Shown here: piece by piece, positions 1-8,449 of the stretch
Layout: each line of letters starts with the position of its first letter
Numbering within the stretch: the first letter of the stretch is position 1
NCBI RefSeq assembly: GCF_000763945.1
Contig: NZ_JQFJ01000002.1
Location: 2,097,501-2,161,500 of the forward strand
DNA: 64,000 nucleotides
Origin: Sphingopyxis sp. MWB1
GTDB taxonomy: Bacteria > Pseudomonadota > Alphaproteobacteria > Sphingomonadales > Sphingomonadaceae
Reading direction: 5' to 3'
Notes under the pieces: generated by a model
Databases searched by the model: none
What the model saw: only the letters and a program-made list of their open reading frames with translations
What the model was told of the DNA's origin: nothing
Program-made: the position numbers and the translations under genes

Positions 1-1878
1 GCGCCCGCCGCCCGCGAGCAGGAACAGCGCCTGAATATTGTCTTTTTCTTCGCTCAACAGATATTTTTCGAGGCTATCGCGCACTTCCAGCGTGCGTTCC
101 TGCGTCGCGCCCGCCGGCAGGCGAAACTGCACCGCAACCCGGCCCTGGTCCTCATTCGGCAGAAAACCACCGGGAAGCCGCAAAAACATAAAGGCCAGCA
201 ACGCCAATATAATCAGATAGAGCGCTAAAAACCGCCCCCTACGATCCACAACTTTCGTGACATTGGCGGCATAGCGCTGGGTCATGGCGTCAAAGCGTGT
301 GTTGAACCAATGTTTCGCGGCCTCGAAACGCACCGCGGCTTTGGGAAAGCGGTGGGGCGCCGCGCCCTGCTCTGCCTTGGGTTTTAACAGCGTTGAAGTG
401 AGCGCCGGGCTCAGGATCAGCGCGACGAGCACCGACAGACCCATCGCCGACACGATGGTGATCGAAAATTGACGATAGATGACGCCGGTCGATCCCCCGA
501 AAAAGGCCATGGGCAAGAAAACGGCGGACAGCACGAGCCCGATGGCGATCAACGCGACCTGTAATTCCTTCATCGACAGGATGGTGGCTTCCCGTGCGGT
601 CATGCCGGGGTTTTCTTCCATCAACCGCTCGACATTCTCGACCACGACAATAGCGTCATCGACCAACAGGCCGATGGCGAGCACCAGTCCGAACAGGGTC
701 AGCGTATTGATGCTGAACCCGGCGATATAGAAAATGGCGAAGGTGCCGAGCAGCACAACCGGCACGGCAATGGCCGGGATCAGCGTCGCGCGCCAGCTCT
801 GCAAAAAGATGAACATGACGAGCACGACCAGCAGGATCGCCTCGAACAGCGCTTTTTGAACCTCACTTACCGACAATTTGATGAAGGCGGTCGAATCATT
901 GGCATAGGTGTAGGAAAGCCCGTCTGGAAAATCGGCGGCGAGCGCGTCCATGCGGGCCTTCACCCGTTCGGCGGTCTCCAGGGCATCCGCGCCCGGCGAT
1001 AGGGAGATCGACATCCCGGCCCCGGGATGCCCATTGACGCGGCTGACCGTGCCATAGCTTTCGGCCCCAATTTCGACGCGAGCGACATCCTTGATCCGAA
1101 CGCTCGATCCGTCGTTGAGCGTCTTGAGGATGATATTCTCAAATTCTTCCGGGGTCCGAAGCCGCGACTGGGCGGTGACGGTGGCGTTCAGCAACTGCCC
1201 CTCGGGGGCAGGCAATCCGCCCACTTCACCCGCCGCGACTTCGCTGTTCTGCGCATTGATCGCCGACACAATGTCGCCGGGCATCAGCGAAAAGGCCGCC
1301 AGCCGCTGCGGGTTCAGCCAAATGCGCATCGCATGCGGCGAACCAAAGACATTGACGTCGCCTACGCCATCGACCCGCGACAGCGGGTCCTGGATGTAGG
1401 ATGTGAGAAAGTCCGAAACATCCTGATTGGACCGCGTGTCCGTCTCATCATAAACGGCGACGAGCAAGAGCCCGTCGGAATTGGATTTGGTGACCCGTAC
1501 GCCTTGGCTCTGCACTTGGGCGGGCAGACGGGAAATGGCCGACTGAATTTTATTCTGGACCTGCACCTGCGCAATGTCGGGGTCGGTGTCCTTGGAGAAG
1601 ATGGCGGTAATGCTCGCCTGTCCGCGCGAGCTTGATTGCGAATTGAAATAGAGCAAACCGTCGATACCGGTCAGCTGCTGTTCCAAAATTTGCGTGACGC
1701 TATTTTCAATCGTCTCGGCTGAAGCGCCGGGGTAAGTGGCGCGAATATTGACCTGTGTGGGGGCAATGTCGGGATATTGTTCGATGGGCAGGGCCGACAG
1801 CGCCCCCAGCCCGCCCAGCATGACGATGATCGCAAGCACCCAGGCAAAGATCGGCCGGTCGATGAAAATGCGCGACAT
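1..1878 (-). CDS. RND multidrug efflux permease (AcrB/MexB type), partial
   Basis: Inner-membrane proton-driven pump that exports drugs through an adaptor and an outer-membrane channel. The reading frame starts at the ATG complement at 1876-1878 with the typical N-terminus MSRIFIDRPIFAWVLAI and runs off the left edge after about 626 codons, so roughly the N-terminal 60 percent of a ~1040-residue protein is present. The paired aspartates of the proton relay are visible in LVDDAIVVVENVERL near residue 405, between predicted TM segments, and the large periplasmic porter loop precedes it. Only 5 bases separate it from the upstream adaptor gene, so the two are one operon. Substrate cannot be read from sequence. 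Confidence 0.93.
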   Translation of the reverse strand, partial: MSRIFIDRPIFAWVLAIIVMLGGLGALSALPIEQYPDIAPTQVNIRATYPGASAETIENSVTQILEQQLTGIDGLLYFNSQSSSRGQASITAIFSKDTDPDIAQVQVQNKIQSAISRLPAQVQSQGVRVTKSNSDGLLLVAVYDETDTRSNQDVSDFLTSYIQDPLSRVDGVGDVNVFGSPHAMRIWLNPQRLAAFSLMPGDIVSAINAQNSEVAAGEVGGLPAPEGQLLNATVTAQSRLRTPEEFENIILKTLNDGSSVRIKDVARVEIGAESYGTVSRVNGHPGAGMSISLSPGADALETAERVKARMDALAADFPDGLSYTYANDSTAFIKLSVSEVQKALFEAILLVVLVMFIFLQSWRATLIPAIAVPVVLLGTFAIFYIAGFSINTLTLFGLVLAIGLLVDDAIVVVENVERLMEENPGMTAREATILSMKELQVALIAIGLVLSAVFLPMAFFGGSTGVIYRQFSITIVSAMGLSVLVALILSPALTSTLLKPKAEQGAAPHRFPKAAVRFEAAKHWFNTRFDAMTQRYAANVTKVVDRRGRFLALYLIILALLAFMFLRLPGGFLPNEDQGRVAVQFRLPAGATQERTLEVRDSLEKYLLSEEKDNIQALFLLAGGGR

Positions 1879-1883
1879 GAACG

Positions 1884-3089
1884 CTAGCCGCTCTTGGCGC
1901 CGGCATTTCCGCCGGAACCGGTCCCACCTTCACCCGCCTCGCTGTCGGGGGCGGTGCGCTGGGCTTTGCTCGCGGAAACGGGCCGAACGGGGGCGTCGTG
2001 ACGCAAATTGCCCAGTCCCTGGGTGATGACGCGCTCGCCAGCTTTCAGCCCTTCGGTGACCACCCAATAAGCGCCTGCCGTGCGCGCGGTGCTTATCGTG
2101 CGCCGCATCGCCTTATTGTCCTTGCTGACGACATAGACAAAGGCCGATCCATTGAAATCCCGCTGAACCGCAGGTTGCGGCACCAATATTGCGCCCTGCT
2201 CGATGGCCTGATCGAACAGCGCGGTTACGAACATGCCGGGTAGCAACAACCCCTTGGGATTGGGGAAGCGGGCGCGCAGCGTCACCGTTCCCGTCGCTTC
2301 ATTCACGGCCGCTTCGGAAAACTGCAACCTGCCTGTAAAGCCATAATCGCTGCCATCGTCCAGCTGCAGCCTTACGGTCATGTCGCCGGCGGTTATGCCG
2401 CCTTTGCCAAGCGATTGACGGAGGCGGGTGAGCTCGGCGCTCGATTGCTGCATGTCGACATAAATGGGGTCAATTTGCTGGATGACGGCCAATGGCTGAG
2501 CCTGACTGGCGCTCACCAGCGCGCCGGGGGTGGCAAGGCTGCGGCCGATGCGCCCGCTGATCGGCGCGGATATGGTCGCATAGCGCAGGTTGATCTGCGC
2601 TGTTTTCAACGCAGCGGCATTTTGCGCAACCGCTGCGCGCGCAACGCGGGCCTGCGCCACTGCGTCGGTATAATCCTGCTCGGCGACGGCCTGCATCTTG
2701 GCGAGCGGCTCAAGGCGCCTTGCCCTTTCCTCAGCGGCGGCGGCGGCGGCCCTGGCGCTCGCCAGATTGGCGGCGGCCTGTTCGGCAGCGGCCTGATAGA
2801 GGCTGGCGTCAATCTGATAAAGCGGCTGGCCTGCCTTCACAAATCCGCCTTCGGTGAACAGGCGGCGACGGATGATGCCGCTGACCTGCGGACGAACCTC
2901 ACTCGTTTCAAAAGCCTGGGTGCGCCCGCCCAATTCGGTGGTGATCGGCACCGCCGCGCTTTGAACGACGACATAGCCAACCTCCGGCGGTCCCCGGTCG
3001 CGTCCCTTGTCGGTGTCCGAGCAAGCCGCCAGCATCAGCATGACAGCGCCCAAAGCCGCAGCGAGCAGCGGTGCCCCTTTGTCCAGCAT
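1884..3089 (-). CDS. RND efflux periplasmic adaptor lipoprotein (AcrA/MexA family)
   Basis: Membrane-fusion protein linking the pump encoded immediately downstream to an outer-membrane channel. The 401-residue product begins with a lipoprotein signal ending in LMLAACSD (lipobox Cys near residue 23). A biotinyl-lipoyl half motif (VRPQVSGIIRRRLFTEGGFV), a long Ala-rich coiled-coil hairpin (about residues 100-165), the second lipoyl half (ISAPISGRIGRS) and a beta-barrel region follow in the usual order. The C-terminal 25 residues are Gly/Ser-rich and probably disordered. No TolC-like gene is inside the window; it may lie to the left. The family assignment is firm, the substrate unknown. Confidence 0.93.
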   Translation of the reverse strand: MLDKGAPLLAAALGAVMLMLAACSDTDKGRDRGPPEVGYVVVQSAAVPITTELGGRTQAFETSEVRPQVSGIIRRRLFTEGGFVKAGQPLYQIDASLYQAAAEQAAANLASARAAAAAAEERARRLEPLAKMQAVAEQDYTDAVAQARVARAAVAQNAAALKTAQINLRYATISAPISGRIGRSLATPGALVSASQAQPLAVIQQIDPIYVDMQQSSAELTRLRQSLGKGGITAGDMTVRLQLDDGSDYGFTGRLQFSEAAVNEATGTVTLRARFPNPKGLLLPGMFVTALFDQAIEQGAILVPQPAVQRDFNGSAFVYVVSKDNKAMRRTISTARTAGAYWVVTEGLKAGERVITQGLGNLRHDAPVRPVSASKAQRTAPDSEAGEGGTGSGGNAGAKSG

Positions 3090-3174
3090 AATCGATTATT
3101 CTCTTGTCAGTCCGTCGGCAGGCGGAGGCGTCTTTTCAACCGCCGACCCAATAGTTGCAAGTGCAATGAGGGAC

Positions 3175-3193
3175 TTGCGACAAATTGCGACAA
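3175..3193. promoter_or_regulatory. tandem TTGCGACAA repeat upstream of the efflux operon
   Basis: Two copies of TTGCGACAA lie 10 bp apart, one helical turn, at 3175-3183 and 3185-3193, followed by a partial inverted copy (TTTTTGTC). They sit about 90 bp upstream of the adaptor gene start in a 138-bp gap that otherwise holds nothing recognisable. Face-phased repeats suggest a regulator binding site, but no regulator gene is adjacent on that side; this is inference only. Confidence 0.3.
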
Positions 3194-3227
3194 TTTTTGT
3201 CTGCCGGCCCTATGACCGCGGCGCGTT

Positions 3228-4283
3228 TCAGCGTGCGGCAGGCACCGCGACCGATTGTCGTTCAATAAAGGTGGAGGTCAGTCTGTCCGATCCCTCCACG
3301 CTGCTTCGCCCTGCACTTCCCAGGAACTCCGGCACCAACAATTGCGCCGAACGCATTCCCATTTGGTGGATGGGCCAGCGGATCGTGCTGAGGGCAGGCC
3401 AGATATGCGTCGCAGTAGGAGAATCGTCGAAGCCAACGATGGAAAGCTGCGCGGGGACGGCAATGGCCTTGCCATGCGCAACGTTCATGACCCCAGCTGC
3501 CATTTCATCATTGGAACAGAAAATGGCCGTTGGTGGTTCGGGTAGGGCCAGAAGATGTTCTCCGGCTTCGATGCCATCAGCGAAGCGATAATTTCCCGGG
3601 CAGGCATAGGCGCCGGGAAGCTGCAACCCGGCTTCTGCCAAGGCTTCGCGAAAGCCCTTTTCACGCTCTGCGGCCGACCGGAAGCCGACCGGCCCCCGCA
3701 CGAAACCGATCCGCCGGTGGCCAAGGGCAATGAGTTTTTCGCAGACTGATTTGACGATTTCGCGGTCATTGGACGCAACGCAATGCTTGTCGTCGTCCAG
3801 CGCCGCCGATCCGATGCGAACATAGCGGACGCCAAGGCTTTGGCACAGACGCGCCAAATCGTCATTTTCCGAAATGGGAGGAAGCAGAAGCGCGCCGATT
3901 GGCCGCTGTTTTTCCAGAAAAATGCGGACATCTTCCAGCATGTCGCTGGACCGGCGGTCCACCGGACGTACGAGTAGCGCCAGATCGCTGTCCCTGATCG
4001 CATCCAGCACGCCGCGCTGAAAATTCAATACGGTCTGCGCATTGGGATTGTCGTAAAGGACGGCGATCAGGAAGTTGCGGCGAAAAGCCAGCGCGCGTGC
4101 TTGGGGATTGGGAACAAAACCAAGTGTTTTGATCGCCGCTTCAACAGCATGGCGCGTCTTTTCGGTCACAAATTCCGACCGATTGATCACCCGGCTGACG
4201 GTCTTTTTCGACACGCAGGCCAAGGCCGCGACATCGTTGATCGTCGGTTGCTTACCTGCCGGCGCCCTGCCTTGTGCAGCCAT
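3228..4283 (-). CDS. LacI-family transcriptional regulator of the pectin/galacturonate locus
   Basis: Sugar-responsive DNA-binding repressor, 351 residues. The LacI-type helix-turn-helix is at residues about 14-36 (TINDVAALACVSKKTVSRVI), followed by the hinge and a periplasmic-binding-protein-like effector domain with the typical GxDDSPTATHIWPALSTI end. The start at 4283 is chosen because AAGGGA lies just upstream and because a longer frame would begin at a GTG inside the operator at 4390. It is divergent from the dhuI-like gene and shares that operator, suggesting autoregulation. The effector is probably KDG or a uronate intermediate (inferred from context). Confidence 0.93.
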   Translation of the reverse strand: MAAQGRAPAGKQPTINDVAALACVSKKTVSRVINRSEFVTEKTRHAVEAAIKTLGFVPNPQARALAFRRNFLIAVLYDNPNAQTVLNFQRGVLDAIRDSDLALLVRPVDRRSSDMLEDVRIFLEKQRPIGALLLPPISENDDLARLCQSLGVRYVRIGSAALDDDKHCVASNDREIVKSVCEKLIALGHRRIGFVRGPVGFRSAAEREKGFREALAEAGLQLPGAYACPGNYRFADGIEAGEHLLALPEPPTAIFCSNDEMAAGVMNVAHGKAIAVPAQLSIVGFDDSPTATHIWPALSTIRWPIHQMGMRSAQLLVPEFLGSAGRSSVEGSDRLTSTFIERQSVAVPAAR

Positions 4284-4389
4284 TTTTTCTTTCCCTTGCT
4301 GGCGCAAGATTTTCTCACGCCAAGATTGCTGCTTCTGATGGGCTCTGCCGAAGGCGAAATCAACTCTGGCAATATTGCCGCAGAGATTT

Positions 4390-4402
4390 GACACCGGTTA
4401 CC
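4390..4402. promoter_or_regulatory. predicted LacI operator 1 (GACACCGGTTACC), lacI/dhuI intergenic
   Basis: Imperfect palindrome centred on ACCGGT between the divergent lacI and dhuI-like genes. The same 13-mer occurs at 11260-11272 and inverted at 11405-11417, and a perfect version at 17511-17522. The overlapping TTGACA at 4388-4393 looks like a -35 element, which would fit repression. Assignment to the neighbouring LacI protein is inference from position and from the central CG typical of LacI operators. Confidence 0.75.
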
Positions 4403-4443
4403 AAAATGGCTAAGACTGCGGAAGCAGAAAAAGGAATATGGTT

Positions 4444-5097
4444 ATGAAGATCGCGCTGATCACCGAAAACAGCCAGGCCGCGAAAAACAGCGTCATTCAC
4501 GAAGCCCTGACCGCCGTCGCCGAGCCGCTTGGCCATCAGGTTTTCAACTATGGCATGTATTCGGCCGAGGATAAGGCATCGCTCACCTATGTGATGAACG
4601 GCCTTCTTGCGGGCATCCTGCTCAATTCGAAAGCGGCCGATTTCGTCGTGACCGGCTGCGGCACGGGCATGGGTTCGATGCTGGCCTGCAATGCGATGCC
4701 GGGTGTCTTCTGCGGCCTCGTGATCGATCCGACCGACGCCTTCCTCTTTGCCCAGATCAACGACGGCAATGCGATTTCGATGCCTTATGCCAAGGGTTTT
4801 GGCTGGGCGGCGGAGCTCAACCTGCAGGATTGCTATCGCAAGCTGTTCGACGGCGAATCGGGTCTTGGCTATCCGAAGGAGCGCGCCGAAATCATGCGCA
4901 AGAACCGCGGTATCCTGAAGGATCTGAAAGCCGCATCGTGCAACGACATGCTGACCGTGCTCAAGACTGTCGATCAGGACCTGCTTCGCGCCGCGATCGC
5001 GGGCGAGAAATTCGCCGAATATTTCTATGCCAATTCGCAGGACGAGGCGATCAGCGACTATCTGAAGAGCGTGTCGGCAGAGGCGGCGCTTGCCTGA
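4444..5097 (+). CDS. dhuI: RpiB/LacAB-family isomerase, predicted 4-deoxy-L-threo-5-hexosulose-uronate ketol-isomerase (DhuI type)
   Basis: Cytosolic sugar isomerase of the RpiB/LacA/LacB fold, 217 residues from the ATG at 4444 (AAGGA at 4431-4435 is 8 bp upstream; the ATG at 4438 is too close). The family phosphate/sugar loop GCGTGMGS and the NDGNAISMPY segment are present. It is longer than RpiB (about 150) because of a helical C-terminal extension. Position next to a KduD-like dehydrogenase and KdgK matches the DhuI/DhuD arrangement, where an RpiB-fold enzyme replaces KduI in unsaturated-uronate breakdown. The fold is clear; the substrate rests on context. A ribose-5-phosphate isomerase role is less likely. 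Confidence 0.8.
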   Translation: MKIALITENSQAAKNSVIHEALTAVAEPLGHQVFNYGMYSAEDKASLTYVMNGLLAGILLNSKAADFVVTGCGTGMGSMLACNAMPGVFCGLVIDPTDAFLFAQINDGNAISMPYAKGFGWAAELNLQDCYRKLFDGESGLGYPKERAEIMRKNRGILKDLKAASCNDMLTVLKTVDQDLLRAAIAGEKFAEYFYANSQDEAISDYLKSVSAEAALA

Positions 5098-5098
5098 C

Positions 5099-5854
5099 AT
5101 GACGACGTCCTTCGATCTTGCGGGCCGCGTCGCGCTCGTCACCGGCGCCAACACCGGCATCGGCCAGGGCATATCGCTTGCACTCGCCGGGGCGGGGGCC
5201 GATGTCGCCGCCGCGGGCCGCTCGCCTGCGACCGAAACGGTGGACAAGGTCCGCGCGCTCGGCCGCAAGGCAGAGAATTTCAAGGCCGACCTGTCGGGCG
5301 TCGCGGCGGTGCAGCCGCTCGTCGATGCGGTGATTGGCGAGTTCGGTCGCATCGACATTCTCGTCAACAATGCCGGCATCATCCGGCGCGCCGATGCGGT
5401 CGACTTTACCGAGGAAGATTGGGATGCCGTGATGGACACCAATCTCAAGACGCTTTTCTTCCTCTGCCAGGCGGTCGGGCGCCACATGATCGGGCGCGGT
5501 AGCGGCAAGATCATCAATATCGCCTCGATGCTCACCTTTCAGGGCGGCATCCGCGTGCCGAGCTACACCGCATCGAAGTCGGGCGTCGGCGGACTCACCA
5601 AGCTGCTCGCCAACGAATGGGCGGCGAAGGGCATCCAGGTCAACGCGATCGCACCCGGCTATATCGCGACGAACAACACCGCCGCGCTGCAAGCCGACGA
5701 GACGCGCAACCGCCAGATCATCGAGCGCATCCCCGCAGGTCGCTGGGGCGACCCCGCCGACATCGGCGGGGCGGCGGTCTTCCTCGCGTCCAGCGCCTCT
5801 GATTATGTTCAGGGACATATCCTCGCGGTCGACGGCGGCTGGCTCGCGCGGTAA
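5099..5854 (+). CDS. kduD: 2-keto-3-deoxygluconate oxidoreductase, SDR family (KduD/DhuD)
   Basis: NAD(P)H-dependent short-chain dehydrogenase that reduces 2,5-diketo-3-deoxygluconate to KDG (family role). The 251-residue length equals KduD. The Rossmann motif TGANTGIG is at about residues 13-20, NNAG near 90, and catalytic Ser...Tyr-x3-Lys appears as ASML...YTASK. The start at 5099 is 1 bp after the upstream stop codon, so translation is probably coupled; a TTG nine bases earlier is possible. It follows the DhuI-like isomerase and precedes kdgK, completing the unsaturated-uronate branch. Confidence 0.88.
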   Translation: MTTSFDLAGRVALVTGANTGIGQGISLALAGAGADVAAAGRSPATETVDKVRALGRKAENFKADLSGVAAVQPLVDAVIGEFGRIDILVNNAGIIRRADAVDFTEEDWDAVMDTNLKTLFFLCQAVGRHMIGRGSGKIINIASMLTFQGGIRVPSYTASKSGVGGLTKLLANEWAAKGIQVNAIAPGYIATNNTAALQADETRNRQIIERIPAGRWGDPADIGGAAVFLASSASDYVQGHILAVDGGWLAR

Positions 5855-5907
5855 GGCCGCGCATCGCATAAAATAACGGCCCGCATGCACGGGCGAATGG
5901 AGTGGGG

Positions 5908-6915
5908 ATGGGCAAGCTGGTCTTTTTCGGCGAATTGCTGATCCGGCTGACCGCGCCCGGCAATGAATTGCTGATGCAATCCCCCTCGCTCGACCTTCAT
6001 GTCGGCGGGGCCGAGGCAAATGTCGCCATCGGTCTCGCCCATCTCGGCCACCCTTGCGCGATGGTCAGCCGCGTTCCCGCCAATGCTCTGGGCCGCGGGA
6101 CTGTCGCGGCGGTGCGCGGCGCAGGCGTCGATTGTGCCGCCGTCAGCACCGGTCCGGGGCGCATGGGGCTTTATTTCCTCAGCGTCGGCGCCGGGCTGCG
6201 TTCCTCCGAAATCGTCTATGACCGCGCAGGATCGAGCTTCGCGGCGAGCGGGGCGGGGGATTATGACTGGGATGCGCTGCTTTCGGGCGCTGCACTGCTG
6301 CACCTGTCGGGAATCACCCCGGCGCTCGGGCCGCGTTCGGCCGAGGCGGCGCTGGCCGCGGCCCGCGCGGCGAAGCGGCTCGGCGTGCCGGTCAGCTTCG
6401 ACGGCAATTACCGCGCGATGCTGTGGGAGGCGTGGGACAGCGACCCGCGCACCATCCTTTCCGAACTCATCGGCAGCGCGGACATCTTGTTCGGCAACCA
6501 TCGCGACCTGTCGCTCGTGCTGGGCCAGGAGTTCAGCGGCGACGGCGAGGACCGGCGCCGCGAGGCGGCAGAGGCGGGCTTTGCCGCTTTCCCGTCGCTG
6601 CGGCTCATCGCCTCGACCGCGCGCCATACGGTCACCGCCGATCATCACCGCATCGCGGCGCGGGTCGACCTGAGGGATAGCGCGCACCAGACGGGCGAGA
6701 TCGACGTCACCGGCATCGTCGACCGTATCGGCGCGGGCGACGCCTTTGCCGCCGGCGTGCTCCACGCGCATCTTTCGGGCGGCGATGCCGAGGCGATGGC
6801 GACAAGCGGGCTGGCGCTCACCTGCCTCAAACATTCGCTTCCCGGCGATGCAAGCCGCTTTGGCCAGAATGATATCGACGCTTTCCACGGCGGCGGGCTC
6901 GATGTCCGGCGCTAG
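5908..6915 (+). CDS. kdgK: 2-keto-3-deoxygluconate kinase (PfkB family)
   Basis: Phosphorylates KDG to KDPG, which feeds the Entner-Doudoroff aldolase (not in this window). The 335-residue protein has the ribokinase N-terminal GELLIRL, the mid-protein substrate loop GGAEANVAIGLAHLG and the C-terminal PfkB signature DRIGAGDAFAAG near residue 275, whose Asp is the catalytic base. GGAG at 5899-5902 with 5-base spacing fixes the ATG at 5908. The gene is 53 bp after kduD and overlaps the following esterase gene by 14 bp, so it is in the same operon. Confidence 0.92.
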   Translation: MGKLVFFGELLIRLTAPGNELLMQSPSLDLHVGGAEANVAIGLAHLGHPCAMVSRVPANALGRGTVAAVRGAGVDCAAVSTGPGRMGLYFLSVGAGLRSSEIVYDRAGSSFAASGAGDYDWDALLSGAALLHLSGITPALGPRSAEAALAAARAAKRLGVPVSFDGNYRAMLWEAWDSDPRTILSELIGSADILFGNHRDLSLVLGQEFSGDGEDRRREAAEAGFAAFPSLRLIASTARHTVTADHHRIAARVDLRDSAHQTGEIDVTGIVDRIGAGDAFAAGVLHAHLSGGDAEAMATSGLALTCLKHSLPGDASRFGQNDIDAFHGGGLDVRR

Positions 6916-8332
6916 GTTGACGCGCCGCGCGCTGCTCGCGGCGGGGGCCGTTGCAGCCTTCGCTCCGCCGCTGTTCGCGCGCACGGCACCGCAGCCAAAA
7001 GCCTTCAAGGGCATTCGCTACGCCACTGCCGAGCGTTTTGCGGCGCCGGTCGCGCTGCTCGATAACCGCCAGGCGCTCGGCACCTTCGGTCCCGCCTGCC
7101 CGCAGCGCGGGGAGCGGTACCAGCCGCAATCGGAAGACTGCCTGTTCCTCAACGTCTGGACGCCCTCGACCGACGCGCGCGCGCGGCGCCCCGTCATGAT
7201 CTATTTCCACGGCGGCGCCTATTCGACCGGCAGCGTGACCGATCCGGTGAACGACGGCGCGGCGCTCGCGGTACGCGGCGATGTCGTCGTCGTCACCGTC
7301 AATCACCGGCTGAACGCGCTTGGCTATCTCTATATGCCGGGGCGCTTCCCCGACAGCGGCAATGCGGGCCAGCTCGACCTGGTCGCCGCGCTCCAATGGG
7401 TGCAGCGCAATATCGCGGCCTATGGCGGCGATCCCGCCAATGTCACCGTCTTTGGCCAGTCGGGCGGCGGCGCAAAGATCGCGACGCTGATGGCGATGCC
7501 CGCCGCGGCCGGGCTGTTCCACAAGGCGATCACGATGAGCGGGCAGCAGGTGACGGCGTCGGGGCCGCTCAACGCAACAAGGCGCGCCGAGGCCTTTCTT
7601 GCCAAGCTGGGCGCGGGCGTCGATCCCGCGACGGCGCCGGTTGCGACGCTCGTCGATGCGCTTGGCGCGACCGACCCGGTACTCGGTGGGGGCGTCTATA
7701 TGGGGCCGGTGCTCGATATGAAGCATCTCATGCGCCATCCCTTCTGGCCTGACGCTGCGCCGCAGTCGCGCGCCATTCCGATGATGCTCGGCAATACGGT
7801 GATGGAAACGCGGGCCTTTTACGCGCCCGACGCGAAGCAGCTTGCGGGGCTGGACTTTGCCAATCTTGCCGAGCGGATCGCGCCCGAAATGCGGATCGAC
7901 ATTCATCCCGAGTGGGTGGCGGGGCAATTCCGCGCGCGCTATCCCGATGCGCCGCCGCTCGAGCTTTTTCACCGCATCGTCACCGCGGCGCGAAGCTGGC
8001 GCGGGCAGGTCGAGGAGGCCGAGGCGCGGGCACGGGCCGGGGTGCCCGCCTTCGTCTATCAGCTCGATTTCGAGGAGGCGAAGCACACCGACGATATCGG
8101 CTTTGCCTTTGGCGCCACCCCCGACGCGACCCCCGCGCAGCAGGCGTTGAGCGAGCGGATGATGGACGCCTTTGTCCGCTTCGCACGCACCGGCGATCCG
8201 GGCTGGCCCGCCTATGAACTCGACCGGCGCGCGACGATGATTTTCGATACCGTCAGCCGCATCGAAAACGACCCGCGCCGCTGGGAGCGCGAATTGTTCG
8301 CGCGCGTGCCCTATATCCAGCCGGGGACGTAA
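6902..8332 (+). CDS. exported type-B carboxylesterase
   Basis: Alpha/beta-hydrolase of the carboxylesterase type-B family, 476 residues. A twin-arginine-like signal (LTRRALLAAGAVAAFAPPLFA) starts at the ATG overlapping the end of kdgK. The type-B signature SEDCLFLNVWTP, oxyanion HGGAY and nucleophile elbow GQSGGG are all present, with a C-terminal His region. The protein is shorter than most type-B esterases (about 520-550). The location inside the pectin operon suggests removal of methyl, acetyl or feruloyl esters from pectic material in the periplasm, but the substrate is inferred only. Confidence 0.85.
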   Translation: MSGARLTRRALLAAGAVAAFAPPLFARTAPQPKAFKGIRYATAERFAAPVALLDNRQALGTFGPACPQRGERYQPQSEDCLFLNVWTPSTDARARRPVMIYFHGGAYSTGSVTDPVNDGAALAVRGDVVVVTVNHRLNALGYLYMPGRFPDSGNAGQLDLVAALQWVQRNIAAYGGDPANVTVFGQSGGGAKIATLMAMPAAAGLFHKAITMSGQQVTASGPLNATRRAEAFLAKLGAGVDPATAPVATLVDALGATDPVLGGGVYMGPVLDMKHLMRHPFWPDAAPQSRAIPMMLGNTVMETRAFYAPDAKQLAGLDFANLAERIAPEMRIDIHPEWVAGQFRARYPDAPPLELFHRIVTAARSWRGQVEEAEARARAGVPAFVYQLDFEEAKHTDDIGFAFGATPDATPAQQALSERMMDAFVRFARTGDPGWPAYELDRRATMIFDTVSRIENDPRRWERELFARVPYIQPGT

Positions 8333-8338
8333 AAGGCC

Positions 8339-8447
8339 GTCATGGCGAGGAGCTGAAGGCGACGGAGCAATCTCCAGTCACCGGCCTTGCGCGAGATCGA
8401 TAGCTGGAGATTGCTTCCCCGGCTTTCGCCGGGCTCGCAATGACACG
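8339..8447. repeat. nested inverted repeat (CGTCATTGCGAG family)
   Basis: A two-level palindrome fills the 117-bp gap between the convergent esterase genes. The outer arms are CGTCATGGCGAG at 8339-8350 and CTCGCAATGACACG at 8434-8447; the inner arms AGCAATCTCCAG (8366-8377) and CTGGAGATTGCT (8404-8415) are exact inverses. A shorter relative occurs at 45136-45176. It can also act as a bidirectional terminator here. Confidence 0.8.
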
Positions 8448-8449
8448 TC

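Noticed and set aside
4284..4394. A longer LacI protein starting at 4394
   Set aside because: That start is a GTG inside the operator; the ATG at 4283 has a ribosome site and gives the normal LacI N-terminus.
6145..6156. CACCGGTCC inside kdgK as a further LacI operator
   Set aside because: Only the core matches, the arms do not, and it lies in coding sequence.
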